This document shows, one piece after another, positions 1-8,051 of a DNA stretch of 64,000 nucleotides (positions within the stretch are counted from its first letter, which is position 1; each line of letters starts with the position of its first letter). Made by a program: the position numbers and the translations under genes. The notes under the pieces are model-generated. The model searched no databases, was not told where the DNA came from, and saw nothing but the letters and a program-made list of their open reading frames with translations. This DNA is from Shuttleworthia sp045545575 (GTDB lineage Bacteria > Bacillota > Clostridia > Lachnospirales > Lachnospiraceae): the NCBI GenBank assembly GCA_045545575.1, contig JAZQBE010000062.1, positions 1-64,000 of the forward strand. Direction: 5' to 3'.

Positions 1-2
1 TC

Positions 3-974
3 ACAGAACGACATGGCTACGATCCGACTTACCAGATGGTGCTGCGGATGGAGGCGTACAACGCTGCCAACGGCATCACCGTAAAGACAATTACGCCGGA
101 AAAACTGGTCAGCTTCGACCAGACCGGCGACGAAGAGAAGCACGGCGAGGAAAAGCTGGCGTCCATGGTGGGCATGGATCAGGTCAAAAAGCAGCTGCGC
201 GGAATCGTCAACCAGATCATGGTGGCCCAGACCGGCGCGGTCAAGACGCGGCCGGGCATGCACATGTGCTTCGTGGGCGCTCCCGGTACCGGCAAGACGA
301 CGGTGGCCCGGCTGGTGGGCGAGATTTTAGCCGACCGCAAGCTGCTGCGCAACGGGCGCTTCTACGAATACCGCGGCCGGGATCTCTGCGGGCGCTATGT
401 GGGTGAGACCGCCATCAAGACGCGGGAGATCTGCCGAGAGGCCTACGGCTCGGTGCTGTTCATCGACGAGGCGTATTCGCTGTTCCGCGGCGATCACAGC
501 ACCGTCGATTTCGGCCGCGAGGCCATCGATACGCTGATCGCGGAGATGGAAAACCACGCGGAAGAGCTGGTCGTGATTCTCGCGGGTTATGCCGACGACA
601 TGGAAACGATGCTGACGGCCAACTCCGGCATGAACAGCCGCATTCCGTACAAGATCGAGTTCCCCAATTACACCAGGGACGAACTGTACGAGATTTTCCG
701 CAAGTTCATTCCGGATTCGATGGACTACGACGACGCGTTCTTAAACTGCGCGAAGAAGTTCTTTGACGATTTGCCGCAGAGCGTGATGGACAGCCGCGAT
801 TTCGGCAACGGCCGTTTCGCCCGCAACCTGTACGAGCGCACCTGGGGCAAAGCCGTGTCCGAGCGGATTCTGAAGGAGGGCGAGCGGATCCGCCTGACGC
901 CGGAGGACCTTACGGCGGCGGGAGAAGAGCTGCTCGGCCGAAACAGCGACCGCCGGCAGACCATCGGTTTTTAG
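3..974 (+). CDS. CbxX/SpoVK-like AAA+ ATPase, 3' part
   Basis: C-terminal part of an AAA+ ATPase of the CbxX/CfqX (SpoVK-like) family; the reading frame is open to the left edge, so the true start lies outside the window and the ATG at 36 is probably internal. Counting from that ATG, Walker A GAPGTGKT is at residues 81-88, Walker B LFIDEA at 141-146, a sensor-1 stretch (VVILAGYADDM) near 179-189 and an arginine-finger-type SRIPYKIEFP near 201-210. Such ATPases remodel protein partners; the partner here is unknown. A 12-bp inverted repeat follows the stop. The family call is firm; the biological role is not known. Confidence 0.85.
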   Translation, partial: TERHGYDPTYQMVLRMEAYNAANGITVKTITPEKLVSFDQTGDEEKHGEEKLASMVGMDQVKKQLRGIVNQIMVAQTGAVKTRPGMHMCFVGAPGTGKTTVARLVGEILADRKLLRNGRFYEYRGRDLCGRYVGETAIKTREICREAYGSVLFIDEAYSLFRGDHSTVDFGREAIDTLIAEMENHAEELVVILAGYADDMETMLTANSGMNSRIPYKIEFPNYTRDELYEIFRKFIPDSMDYDDAFLNCAKKFFDDLPQSVMDSRDFGNGRFARNLYERTWGKAVSERILKEGERIRLTPEDLTAAGEELLGRNSDRRQTIGF

Positions 975-986
975 AAAACGGAACAT

Positions 987-1018
987 ATTTCCTCCGCGCG
1001 AGCGTACGCGGAGGAAAT
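987..1018 (+). terminator. 12-bp hairpin after the AAA ATPase
   Basis: ATTTCCTCCGCG (987-998) pairs perfectly with CGCGGAGGAAAT (1007-1018) around an 8-nt loop. No T-run follows, so this may be a weak terminator, an mRNA-stabilising hairpin or a leader structure for the sensor gene starting at 1048. Confidence 0.4.
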
Positions 1019-1047
1019 CCGGGGCAGGATATTCGGTATAGGTAAAG

Positions 1048-2649
1048 ATGAAAAAAACGACCTTGGTTGATCGGATTACAATCTATATCATGATCGGCAG
1101 TCTGGCGGTTTATCTGATCGCCGGTCTGTTCCGGCTGGCCGATCAGCGGCTGCCGGACTTCCCGGTCCGGATGTCGGCCTTTACCTATATCATCTTTGTC
1201 GCGCTTTGCCTGATGTTTTCCGCGTTTCTGTCGACGGACGTGCCCAATCCGGCCGCGCGGTTTTTCCTCATCACGTCGACGATGCTGGTATTTGCCTGGG
1301 AGATGTTCCAGCTCTACCGGATGGAGGTGCTTGTTCCGGGAACGGACGCGTGGCGGTGGGCCTGGTACCTTTATTATCTGCCGGTGGTTTTCGTGCCAAA
1401 CACGCTGTTTCTGGGCGCCATGCATTCCTGGCAGCCAGCCGGAAGGGATATCGACAAACGGTGGTATCTGACCCTGGTTCTGAGCCTGGTATGGTTTGTG
1501 ATCGTCATGACCAACGACTGGCATCATCTGGTCATCGTCTTCCACGAGGGCGCGGGCGTGCCGGCGGGCCGCATGTCCTTCGGCCCGCTGATCTTCCCCA
1601 TCATGCTGACGGCTCATATTCTGTACGTGCTGACACTGTTTAAAGTGCATTACATGATGCGGCGCATCAAAAACGAGCGCGGGGTGATTTTTGTTTACGC
1701 GATCTACGCGGTGGCGATGGTCTATCAGATTTATTACATCGCGGGGGAACGCTATCAGGCGGACACAGTTGCGATGTTCTATGTGTCGGACGTGTGGGGC
1801 CTTCTGACCATTCTCGGAACGGAGCTGGGCATCCGCTTCGGCGGCATCCGCTCGAATTTCAATTTCATGGATCTGTTTGAGGCGTCCAACGCGCCCATCG
1901 CGATCGAAGACAAGGACGGAAACATCTGCTACCGCACCGGCGGCGACTGGGATGTCGAAGCCGGCGTCCGCCGGGCCTCGCTGAAGGAACCCCAGTGGCT
2001 CGACGAGGATCACCGGCTTGGCGCGCACCGGATCTCCGGCGGCGCCGTGTACTGGATCGACGATCTGGAAAGCGTGCGCATTGCCCGTCAGAACCTCGAC
2101 GAGCGCCGGGCGGAGCTCGAGCAGGACAACATGCTCGTGCGCGCGGAAAACGAAATGATCGCGCAGCGGGCAAAGGCGGAGGAGCAGGGACATCTGTACG
2201 CGCTGCTTGCCAGGGAGGTGGAGCCCCAGCTGGAGATTATCGACCGTCTGCTGGAGGATCCGGCCAACGAGGACGAGGAGGTCTTCCGCGCGAACCTCGC
2301 CAAAGCGTGTTTCTACAAGGTCTATGTGAAGCGCTGCTGCAACATGATGCTGCTGCAGCGGGAATCGAAGCGTTTTCAGGTGTTCGAGCTTACCAGCGCG
2401 CTGCGAGAGTCGCTCGATTACCTGCGGCTGTCCGGCGTCGAGTGTGAGTTTACGGTTACGGCGGAGAAGGATTACCCCTCGAGCGCGCTGATTCTGGCAT
2501 ACCGGTCCTTCCAGCGCCAGATCGAAGAGCGGTTTGATACGGTCTGTTCGGTGCGGGTGACCCTTGCGGACGGCGACCTGCTGCCGAATTTCCTGCTGTG
2601 TATGCAGAATGACGGTGAAAAGGAGGAGACATGTCGGAGAGTCATCTGA
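1048..2649 (+). CDS. 7TM sensor protein with degenerate kinase-like C-terminus
   Basis: 533-residue membrane sensor. The first ~250 residues hold about seven hydrophobic helices, matching the 7TM N-terminal module of some clostridial histidine kinases. A short PAS-like stretch (from FEASNAPIAIEDKDG) and a charged coiled coil follow. The last ~150 residues resemble a dimerisation/ATPase region, but I see no phospho-accepting histidine in an H-box and no N, G1 or G2 ATP-binding boxes. It overlaps the next gene by 19 bases, and that gene encodes the kinase domains. The likely role is ligand sensing in complex with the downstream kinase. The fold is well supported; the non-catalytic role is inference. 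Confidence 0.75.
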   Translation: MKKTTLVDRITIYIMIGSLAVYLIAGLFRLADQRLPDFPVRMSAFTYIIFVALCLMFSAFLSTDVPNPAARFFLITSTMLVFAWEMFQLYRMEVLVPGTDAWRWAWYLYYLPVVFVPNTLFLGAMHSWQPAGRDIDKRWYLTLVLSLVWFVIVMTNDWHHLVIVFHEGAGVPAGRMSFGPLIFPIMLTAHILYVLTLFKVHYMMRRIKNERGVIFVYAIYAVAMVYQIYYIAGERYQADTVAMFYVSDVWGLLTILGTELGIRFGGIRSNFNFMDLFEASNAPIAIEDKDGNICYRTGGDWDVEAGVRRASLKEPQWLDEDHRLGAHRISGGAVYWIDDLESVRIARQNLDERRAELEQDNMLVRAENEMIAQRAKAEEQGHLYALLAREVEPQLEIIDRLLEDPANEDEEVFRANLAKACFYKVYVKRCCNMMLLQRESKRFQVFELTSALRESLDYLRLSGVECEFTVTAEKDYPSSALILAYRSFQRQIEERFDTVCSVRVTLADGDLLPNFLLCMQNDGEKEETCRRVI

Positions 2650-3947
2650 TTGAAGAGATCGAAGAGTTCTTTTCCGTGCCTTCCTGGAGCATGTTCTGCG
2701 CGACGATCATCATGGTGGCGGGGATTACGGTTGCCGCCATCTATTTTACGGTGCCGATGCGCCGTTCCCTGCGGATGATGCTGCTGCCGCTCATTCCGGA
2801 CCTGACGCTGTTCGTACTGGTATACAACTCCGCGGGATACGCCCTCGGGCGCAGGGGCAGCATGGACGGACCGGCTCTGTTTTTCCTGCGGCTTCCCATC
2901 CCCGTCCGGATCGGTGTTCTGATGTTTTTCATGCTGCTGGCGCTGATCCGTCTGTGCAGGGTCATCTGGATCCGGGTCACGAGCATCACCTCGGCTTCCG
3001 TCGGCGAGGCACTGGACAAGCTTCCCATGGGAATCAGCTTTACATCGGAAAACGGGCAGATCATGCAGTACAACCGGACGCTGGATCATCTGTGCGAGCG
3101 GATTTCCGGCGAGGCCTACATCAACGGGAAGCTGTTCTGGGATCTTCTGGAGAACCGGCAGGTGCTGCCCGGGGTGGAGGTCAGCGGCGAAGAGAAAAAG
3201 CTGGTGACGTTTACCGACGGCGATTCCTGGCTGATCGGCCGGGAGCACACAAACACGAAGATCGGTGCTATGGTACAGCTTCAGGCGGTCAACGTGACCG
3301 AGGAGCAGAAGGCGGTCCGGGAGCTGGAGGAAGTCAACAAGGCCCTGAAGGACCGCAACCGCCATCTGCGCCGCTACAACACCATCGTCGACGAGACGAT
3401 CCGCGCGGAAGAGCAGCTGGAAACCAAAAAGCGCATTCACGACAATATGGGTGAAGAGCTGCTGGCCGCGAAGATCTATCTGACCGGGCAGGACACCTCG
3501 ATTCAGGGCCGGGACATTCAGAACCGCTGGAAGCGGGATCTGCGGATGCTGCTGACCGAGGCGAAGGAGGAAGAGCCGTCGTCGCTGATCAGCGAGCTGT
3601 CGGAGGCCGCGGAGTATCTGGGCGTGCGCCTGATTCCGAGCGGACAGTTTCCGGAGGATTTTGACGTCATGCACGTCATCGGCGTGGCCGTGCAGGAGTG
3701 CATGACGAACGCCATCGCCCACGCCCACGCGGACGAGCTGTACGTGGACATCACGGAGGATGAAGCGGAATACCATCTGCGCATCACCAACAACGGCATG
3801 CGCAAATACAAAAAGGTCACCGAAGGCGGAGGCCTGGGGCTGGTGCGGCGGACCGCGGAACGCATCGGCGCGCGGGTCGAGTACCCCGACGGGCGGCAGT
3901 TCGTTCTGCTTTTGCACATCCCGAAGGAGCGGGTGGAATTCATCTGA
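2631..3947 (+). CDS. PAS-containing sensor histidine kinase
   Basis: 438 residues. There are two to three hydrophobic helices in the first ~125, then a PAS-like domain (from LDKLPMGISFTSENGQI), a coiled coil and an H-box-like KKRIHDNMGEELLAAK. A C-terminal HATPase domain follows with N-box QECMTNAIAHAHA and glycine box GGGLGLVRR. The G1 position reads ITNNG where many kinases have DNG, so the ATP-contact aspartate is replaced. The start at 2631 lies inside the previous gene and is preceded by AAAAGGAGGAGAC. A LuxR-type response regulator follows after 34 bases, so the three genes form one signalling operon. Confidence 0.85.
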   Translation: MSESHLIEEIEEFFSVPSWSMFCATIIMVAGITVAAIYFTVPMRRSLRMMLLPLIPDLTLFVLVYNSAGYALGRRGSMDGPALFFLRLPIPVRIGVLMFFMLLALIRLCRVIWIRVTSITSASVGEALDKLPMGISFTSENGQIMQYNRTLDHLCERISGEAYINGKLFWDLLENRQVLPGVEVSGEEKKLVTFTDGDSWLIGREHTNTKIGAMVQLQAVNVTEEQKAVRELEEVNKALKDRNRHLRRYNTIVDETIRAEEQLETKKRIHDNMGEELLAAKIYLTGQDTSIQGRDIQNRWKRDLRMLLTEAKEEEPSSLISELSEAAEYLGVRLIPSGQFPEDFDVMHVIGVAVQECMTNAIAHAHADELYVDITEDEAEYHLRITNNGMRKYKKVTEGGGLGLVRRTAERIGARVEYPDGRQFVLLLHIPKERVEFI

Positions 3948-3981
3948 CGGCTCGAAAAACAAGAGGAGATAAGGAAGAACC

Positions 3982-4617
3982 ATGATTAACGTATTGATTG
4001 TCGAAGACGATCCGATGGCGCGGCAGCTGCTGTGCACCTTCGTGGAGGGAAGCGGGCGGTATCATCTGGCCGCCGCCATCGACAACGCGGATCTGGCGAT
4101 GCTGTACTGCTCAAAAAACGACCTGGATCTGATTCTGATGGACGTGCGCACGTCCATGCGGGCGAACGGCCTTGACGCCGCGGAGCGGATCAAGCAGCGT
4201 TATCCGAAGGTGAAGATCATCATCTGCACGTCCATGCCGGAGTACTCGTATCTGCAGCGGGCCCGCGAGATCGGCGTGGACAGCTTCTGGTACAAAGAGG
4301 TGATCCGCGAGGATTTCATGAGCCTGCTGGACCGCACCATGGACGGGGAGCACATTTTCCCGGAGAAGACGCCGGAACTGCAGATCGGCAACGCGTCGAG
4401 CACCGAGTTTACCCAGCGCGAGCTGGAGGTGATCCGCGAGCTGATGACCGGGGACAGCAACCAGGAGATCGCCGACCGGCTGTGCATCTCCTTAAGCACG
4501 CTGAAAACCCACATCCAGAACCTGCAGAACAAGACCGGCTTCCGCAACCGGACGGAGCTGGCGCTGCGGGCGCGCGAAACGGGTCTGGTCATCAACGATG
4601 ATCATACTTTTGACTGA
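3982..4617 (+). CDS. NarL/LuxR-family response regulator
   Basis: 211 residues. The receiver domain has the acidic pair D9-D10, phospho-acceptor D54 in LILMDVRTS, a switch threonine/serine in IICTSMPEY and a lysine in SFWYKEV. The C-terminal LuxR-type HTH starts near residue 137 (FTQRELEVIRELMTGDSNQE) and keeps the LSTLKTHIQNLQNK recognition segment. It is the output partner of the kinase ending at 3947. A good ribosome site (GAGGAGATAAGGAAG) lies just before the ATG. Its targets cannot be told; the coiled-coil gene downstream is one candidate. Confidence 0.92.
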   Translation: MINVLIVEDDPMARQLLCTFVEGSGRYHLAAAIDNADLAMLYCSKNDLDLILMDVRTSMRANGLDAAERIKQRYPKVKIIICTSMPEYSYLQRAREIGVDSFWYKEVIREDFMSLLDRTMDGEHIFPEKTPELQIGNASSTEFTQRELEVIRELMTGDSNQEIADRLCISLSTLKTHIQNLQNKTGFRNRTELALRARETGLVINDDHTFD

Positions 4618-4663
4618 TATAATCCGTGCATTTCTCTGATACAATAAACACATCAATCACAAT

Positions 4664-4689
4664 CGGACGAAATCGTCTGTTTGCGTCCG
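4664..4689. repeat. CGGACG inverted repeat in leader
   Basis: CGGACG (4664-4669) and CGTCCG (4684-4689) form an inverted repeat between the response regulator and the coiled-coil gene. It could be a regulator site or a leader hairpin. The evidence is only the symmetry. Confidence 0.25.
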
Positions 4690-4729
4690 CCTGAAAAACG
4701 GATGCCGATGGATCGGAGAGGATGCGCCT

Positions 4730-5287
4730 ATGGTCATACCGGATAAAAAACTGCGCCGACGCAGCAGGGCCGAATTGCTGGAAATGCTGCTTACGGAAAC
4801 CCAGCGCTCCAATGACATGGAGAAGGAGCTGACCGCCTGGCAGGAGAATTACGAAAAAACCGTGATCGAGGATCACGAACTGCTGCAGGAGACGATTGAT
4901 GCCTATGAGGAGCAGATCCGCGCGCTGAAAGAAAAACACGAAGAGCAGCTCGCGGACCGGCAGGTTATCATCAAGGAATCCGGTTCCCTCGCGGAAGTGT
5001 GCATGCGCTTAAACGGCGTCTTCGAGGCCTCCGAACAGGCCTGTCTCCAGTACGTCGACAACATCCGCCTGCTCAGTGAAAACGCCGACGAGCTCTGCCG
5101 GCAGAAGCTGGCGGAAGCCGACGAAACCTGCGGAAAGCTGATCGAGGAGGCACAGGAAAAGCACGACCGCATCGTCCGGGAGGCCCGCGACAAATCCCAG
5201 GCCTACTGGGACGAAGTGTACGAGCGGCTGGAGGAATACCGAAAGCAGTACGCCGAACTGAATCACCTCTTTGAGGATGGCGAATGA
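4730..5287 (+). CDS. Coiled-coil protein of unknown function
   Basis: 185 residues, very rich in E, K, Q and R, with no membrane segment or signal peptide. It opens with a basic KKLRRRSRAELLEMLL stretch, then a long heptad-like helix to about residue 75. A conserved-looking centre (SGSLAEVCMRLNGVFEASEQ, residues 85-104) and a second long helix follow. The central motif recalls unannotated proteins widespread in Clostridia; I cannot assign a function. The stop codon TGA is supplied by the palindrome that begins at 5283. Confidence 0.75.
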   Translation: MVIPDKKLRRRSRAELLEMLLTETQRSNDMEKELTAWQENYEKTVIEDHELLQETIDAYEEQIRALKEKHEEQLADRQVIIKESGSLAEVCMRLNGVFEASEQACLQYVDNIRLLSENADELCRQKLAEADETCGKLIEEAQEKHDRIVREARDKSQAYWDEVYERLEEYRKQYAELNHLFEDGE

Positions 5288-5322
5288 GTCAAAAGGGACA
5301 GTCCCTTTTGACTCATTTTTCT
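5283..5322 (+). repeat. REP-like palindrome a / intrinsic terminator
   Basis: AATGAGTCAAAAGGGAC (5283-5299) pairs perfectly over 17 bp with 5301-5317 and is followed by Ts. The TGA at 5285-5287 is the stop codon of the coiled-coil gene. It is one of nine related palindromes in the window with core GGGACAGTCCC or GGGTCAGGCACCC. Confidence 0.85.
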
Positions 5323-5382
5323 TCCGGCCGGATCCGCGGCCGGTACGGCAGCTGTAAAACAGAAGGGGGTCCTGAAATGCGG

Positions 5383-5412
5383 TTGCATAGCGGACCGCTG
5401 TTGCGGTATGAT
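5383..5412 (+). promoter_or_regulatory. Sigma-70-type promoter for the sulfatase gene
   Basis: TTGCAT (5383-5388), an 18-base spacer and TATGAT (5407-5412). The spacer contains the palindrome AGCGGACCGCT (5389-5399), a possible repressor site. It lies about 80 bases before the chosen sulfatase start. Confidence 0.6.
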
Positions 5413-5494
5413 TTCTACAGAGTGCACAGGAGCGGTCCTGCCGGATGAATGGGACCGAAGCGCTTTGTTTTCAGAAGAGAATGGGGGGATGATC

Positions 5495-7306
5495 ATGCGC
5501 GCCATCATGGTGATGTACGACACGCTGTGCCGTCACTTTCTGGAACCTTATGGAAATGACTGGGTGAAGACGCCGAATTTCACGCGTCTGGCAAAGAAGA
5601 GCATCACCTTCGAGCAGAATTACGTCTGTTCCCTGCCATGCATGCCGGCGCGGCGCGATCTGCATAACGGGCGGATGAATTTCCTTCAGCGCGACTGGGG
5701 GCCGCTGGAGCCGTTTGACGACAGTGTCCCGGAAATTCTTCGCTTTAACGGGGTTTATTCCTATCTGGTCAGCGATCACCAGCACTACTGGGAGGACGGC
5801 GGCGCAACGTATCACACCCGCTACAGCGGATGGGAATGCAGCCGCGGCCAGGAAGGCGATCCGTGCTTTGCGGGTTCTGAAGTGGTCCGGAAAACAGCCG
5901 AAATGGGCGCGAAGACGAAGGATCCTTCCGCGCCGAGGACGCTCTTAAAACTGCAGGATCAGGTGAACCGCCGGCGCCGCACGCGGGAAGAAGACATGCC
6001 CCAGGCCGTGACGTTTGCCGCAGGTCTTCAGTTTCTGGAAGAAAACAAGGATAATCAGAACTGGTTCCTGCAGATCGAATGCTTTGATCCGCATGAACCG
6101 TTTTTTACGCAGCCGCAGTGGAAGGAACTGTATCCCGAACTGGCGGAGTACCTTGGCAAAGAGACGGACTGGCCGTCCTACGAACCGGTCCGTGAGGATC
6201 AAAGTCCGTCCGACGTCGCCCATGTGCGCCGGCTGTACGCGGCGCTGGTGTCCATGTGTGACGCATATCTGGGAAAAGTCCTGGACTTCATGGACGAACA
6301 TGATATGTGGAAGGACACCCTGCTGATCGTCAATACCGATCACGGTTTTCTGCTTGGCGAACACGAATGGTGGGGGAAGAACATCATGCCGGCCTATGAG
6401 GAAATCAGTCATACGCCGCTGTTCATCTACGACCCCGTAACGAAGATTGCGGGCGAACGCCGCAGCGCGCTGACCTCGGCGATCGATCTTGCGCCGACGC
6501 TGCTGGACTTTTTCGGCCTTCCCATTCCGGAAGATATGCAGGGCGTAAGCCTTCTGCCGCTGCTTCGGGAAAACCGTCCGGTGCGGTCCTCCTGCCTGTT
6601 CGGATTCCACGGCGGACATGTGGCTGTCGCAGACGGAGAACACGTGTATTTCCGCGCCCCGATGGCGGATCAGGACACGAACTGCTACGAGTACACGCTG
6701 ATGCCGACGCATATGAACATGCGCTTTACCATAGAGGAACTGCGCAATGCCGAATTCGTCGGGCCGCTGTCCAATACCAAGGGCTGCAAGGTGCTTCGGG
6801 TTCCGGGGCGTCCCGGCTATATCCAGTATATGCATTCGGCGAATTACGGAACCCGGCTGTATGACGTCCAAAAGGATCCGCGCGAGAAGGAGCGGCTGGA
6901 CGATCCGGCCCTGGAGGCAAGGATGGCACAGCTTCTTGCGGACGAACTGAAGAAGGCGGACGCGCCGGCCGAGCAGTATGTCCGTCTGGGCCTTCCGGCG
7001 GACGAACCGGTGACGGAAGAATGGATCATAAAAACACGCATAGAAGATGAAGCGGCAAAAATGCCAGGGATCCTTTCGGATGCCGGATGGACGCAGGGCG
7101 CAAAGAGCGTCTGGCGCAGTTTCTCTTCGATGATGCCTCCGGAAGCGGCGCAGGCCATGGAAGGGCTGCTTCTGAAAGTGCGGGCCGATCACGCGGACCA
7201 GCCGGTAAGCTATGATGATATTGCAGCGGCTGTGCGCGCGATGCTTCCGGGCGATCAGGCCGACCAGGCATTGTATTTCATGTACACCATGTCGCGGGTG
7301 GATTAA
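5495..7306 (+). CDS. Type I sulfatase family hydrolase
   Basis: 603 residues from the ATG at 5495, chosen because GGGGGG lies six bases before it; a longer frame to 5408 lacks a ribosome site. The alkaline-phosphatase-fold sulfatase domain shows the formylglycine motif C49-M-P-A-R53 followed by RRDLHNGR, and a metal site NTDHGFLLGEHEWWGKN near residue 280. No signal peptide is visible, so it should act in the cytoplasm. Sulfatases with CxPxR need a maturase that turns the cysteine into formylglycine; none is in this window. The substrate could be a sulfated glycan, an arylsulfate or a phosphonate ester. Its neighbours are signalling genes rather than sugar genes. Confidence 0.88.
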   Translation: MRAIMVMYDTLCRHFLEPYGNDWVKTPNFTRLAKKSITFEQNYVCSLPCMPARRDLHNGRMNFLQRDWGPLEPFDDSVPEILRFNGVYSYLVSDHQHYWEDGGATYHTRYSGWECSRGQEGDPCFAGSEVVRKTAEMGAKTKDPSAPRTLLKLQDQVNRRRRTREEDMPQAVTFAAGLQFLEENKDNQNWFLQIECFDPHEPFFTQPQWKELYPELAEYLGKETDWPSYEPVREDQSPSDVAHVRRLYAALVSMCDAYLGKVLDFMDEHDMWKDTLLIVNTDHGFLLGEHEWWGKNIMPAYEEISHTPLFIYDPVTKIAGERRSALTSAIDLAPTLLDFFGLPIPEDMQGVSLLPLLRENRPVRSSCLFGFHGGHVAVADGEHVYFRAPMADQDTNCYEYTLMPTHMNMRFTIEELRNAEFVGPLSNTKGCKVLRVPGRPGYIQYMHSANYGTRLYDVQKDPREKERLDDPALEARMAQLLADELKKADAPAEQYVRLGLPADEPVTEEWIIKTRIEDEAAKMPGILSDAGWTQGAKSVWRSFSSMMPPEAAQAMEGLLLKVRADHADQPVSYDDIAAAVRAMLPGDQADQALYFMYTMSRVD

Positions 7307-7312
7307 GAAAGA

Positions 7313-7346
7313 GAGTCAAAAGGGACAGTCCCCTCTGACTTGTTTT
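7313..7346 (+). repeat. REP-like palindrome b / terminator
   Basis: Arms 7313-7326 and 7328-7341 around core GGGACAGTCCC, with two mismatches, then TTTT at 7343-7346. It follows the sulfatase stop by six bases. A degenerate copy of palindrome a. Confidence 0.75.
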
Positions 7347-7379
7347 CTTCCGGTATCATGAAGGAGAGGCACCGTAAAC

Positions 7380-8051
7380 ATGATTCACATTCTTGTAGTG
7401 GAAGATGACCGGCAGCTGAATCAGGTGGTCTGTACCTGGCTTTCAGACTGCGGCTTTGAGACAAAAGGGGTTTTTACCGCAAACGAAGCGTACGACGCGA
7501 TGTACGGAAGCCTGTATGACCTGATCATCTCGGACATCATGATGCCGGGGGCGGACGGCTTCGAATTCGCGGAAAACGTGCGCAGCGTCAACAAACAGAT
7601 CCCGATTCTGTTCATGTCCGCCCGGGACGATCTGGCGGCGAAAAAGAAAGGTTTCCGCATCGGCATCGACGACTATCTGGTGAAGCCGTTCGAACTGGAC
7701 GAACTGGAGCTGCGGGTGCGGGCGCTTCTGCGCCGGGCAAATATTGAGACGGACCGGAAAGTGACGGCGGGCAATCTGATGCTCGATGCCGATGCCGTAT
7801 CCGCGATGGTGGACGGCGAGGAGATTCCGCTGACCACCCGCGAATTCAATATCATCTTCAAACTCCTGTCCTATCCGAACAAGACCTTTTCCCGGGCCCA
7901 GCTGATGGACGAATTCTGGGGGATCGATTCGGACACGTCCCTGCGCGCCGTGGACGTCTACATCACCAATCTGCGCTACAAACTGTCCGGCTGCGACGGC
8001 TTTAAAATCGCGACGGTGCGCGGCTTAGGCTACAAGGCGGTGCTGTCATGA
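7380..8051 (+). CDS. OmpR/PhoB-family response regulator
   Basis: 223 residues. The receiver domain has D9-D10, phospho-acceptor D52 in LIISDIMMPGADG and the lysine in DYLVKPFE. The winged-helix DNA-binding domain covers roughly residues 125-223 and ends in the typical VDVYITNLRYKL...VRGLGYKAV. Its stop overlaps the start of the kinase gene in ATGA, so the two are translationally coupled. It belongs to the VanR-like branch. The SDR gene 170 bases downstream of the pair is a possible target, by position only. Confidence 0.93.
   Translation: MIHILVVEDDRQLNQVVCTWLSDCGFETKGVFTANEAYDAMYGSLYDLIISDIMMPGADGFEFAENVRSVNKQIPILFMSARDDLAAKKKGFRIGIDDYLVKPFELDELELRVRALLRRANIETDRKVTAGNLMLDADAVSAMVDGEEIPLTTREFNIIFKLLSYPNKTFSRAQLMDEFWGIDSDTSLRAVDVYITNLRYKLSGCDGFKIATVRGLGYKAVLS

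Noticed and set aside
987..1018. Hairpin as a full rho-independent terminator
   Set aside because: The stem is perfect but no T-run follows; kept only as a low-confidence hairpin.
910..2193. 427-codon open frame on the minus strand
   Set aside because: It lies fully antisense to the 7TM sensor gene, is rich in H, R, P and G as expected from the reverse of GC-rich coding DNA, has no ribosome site and no recognisable domain.
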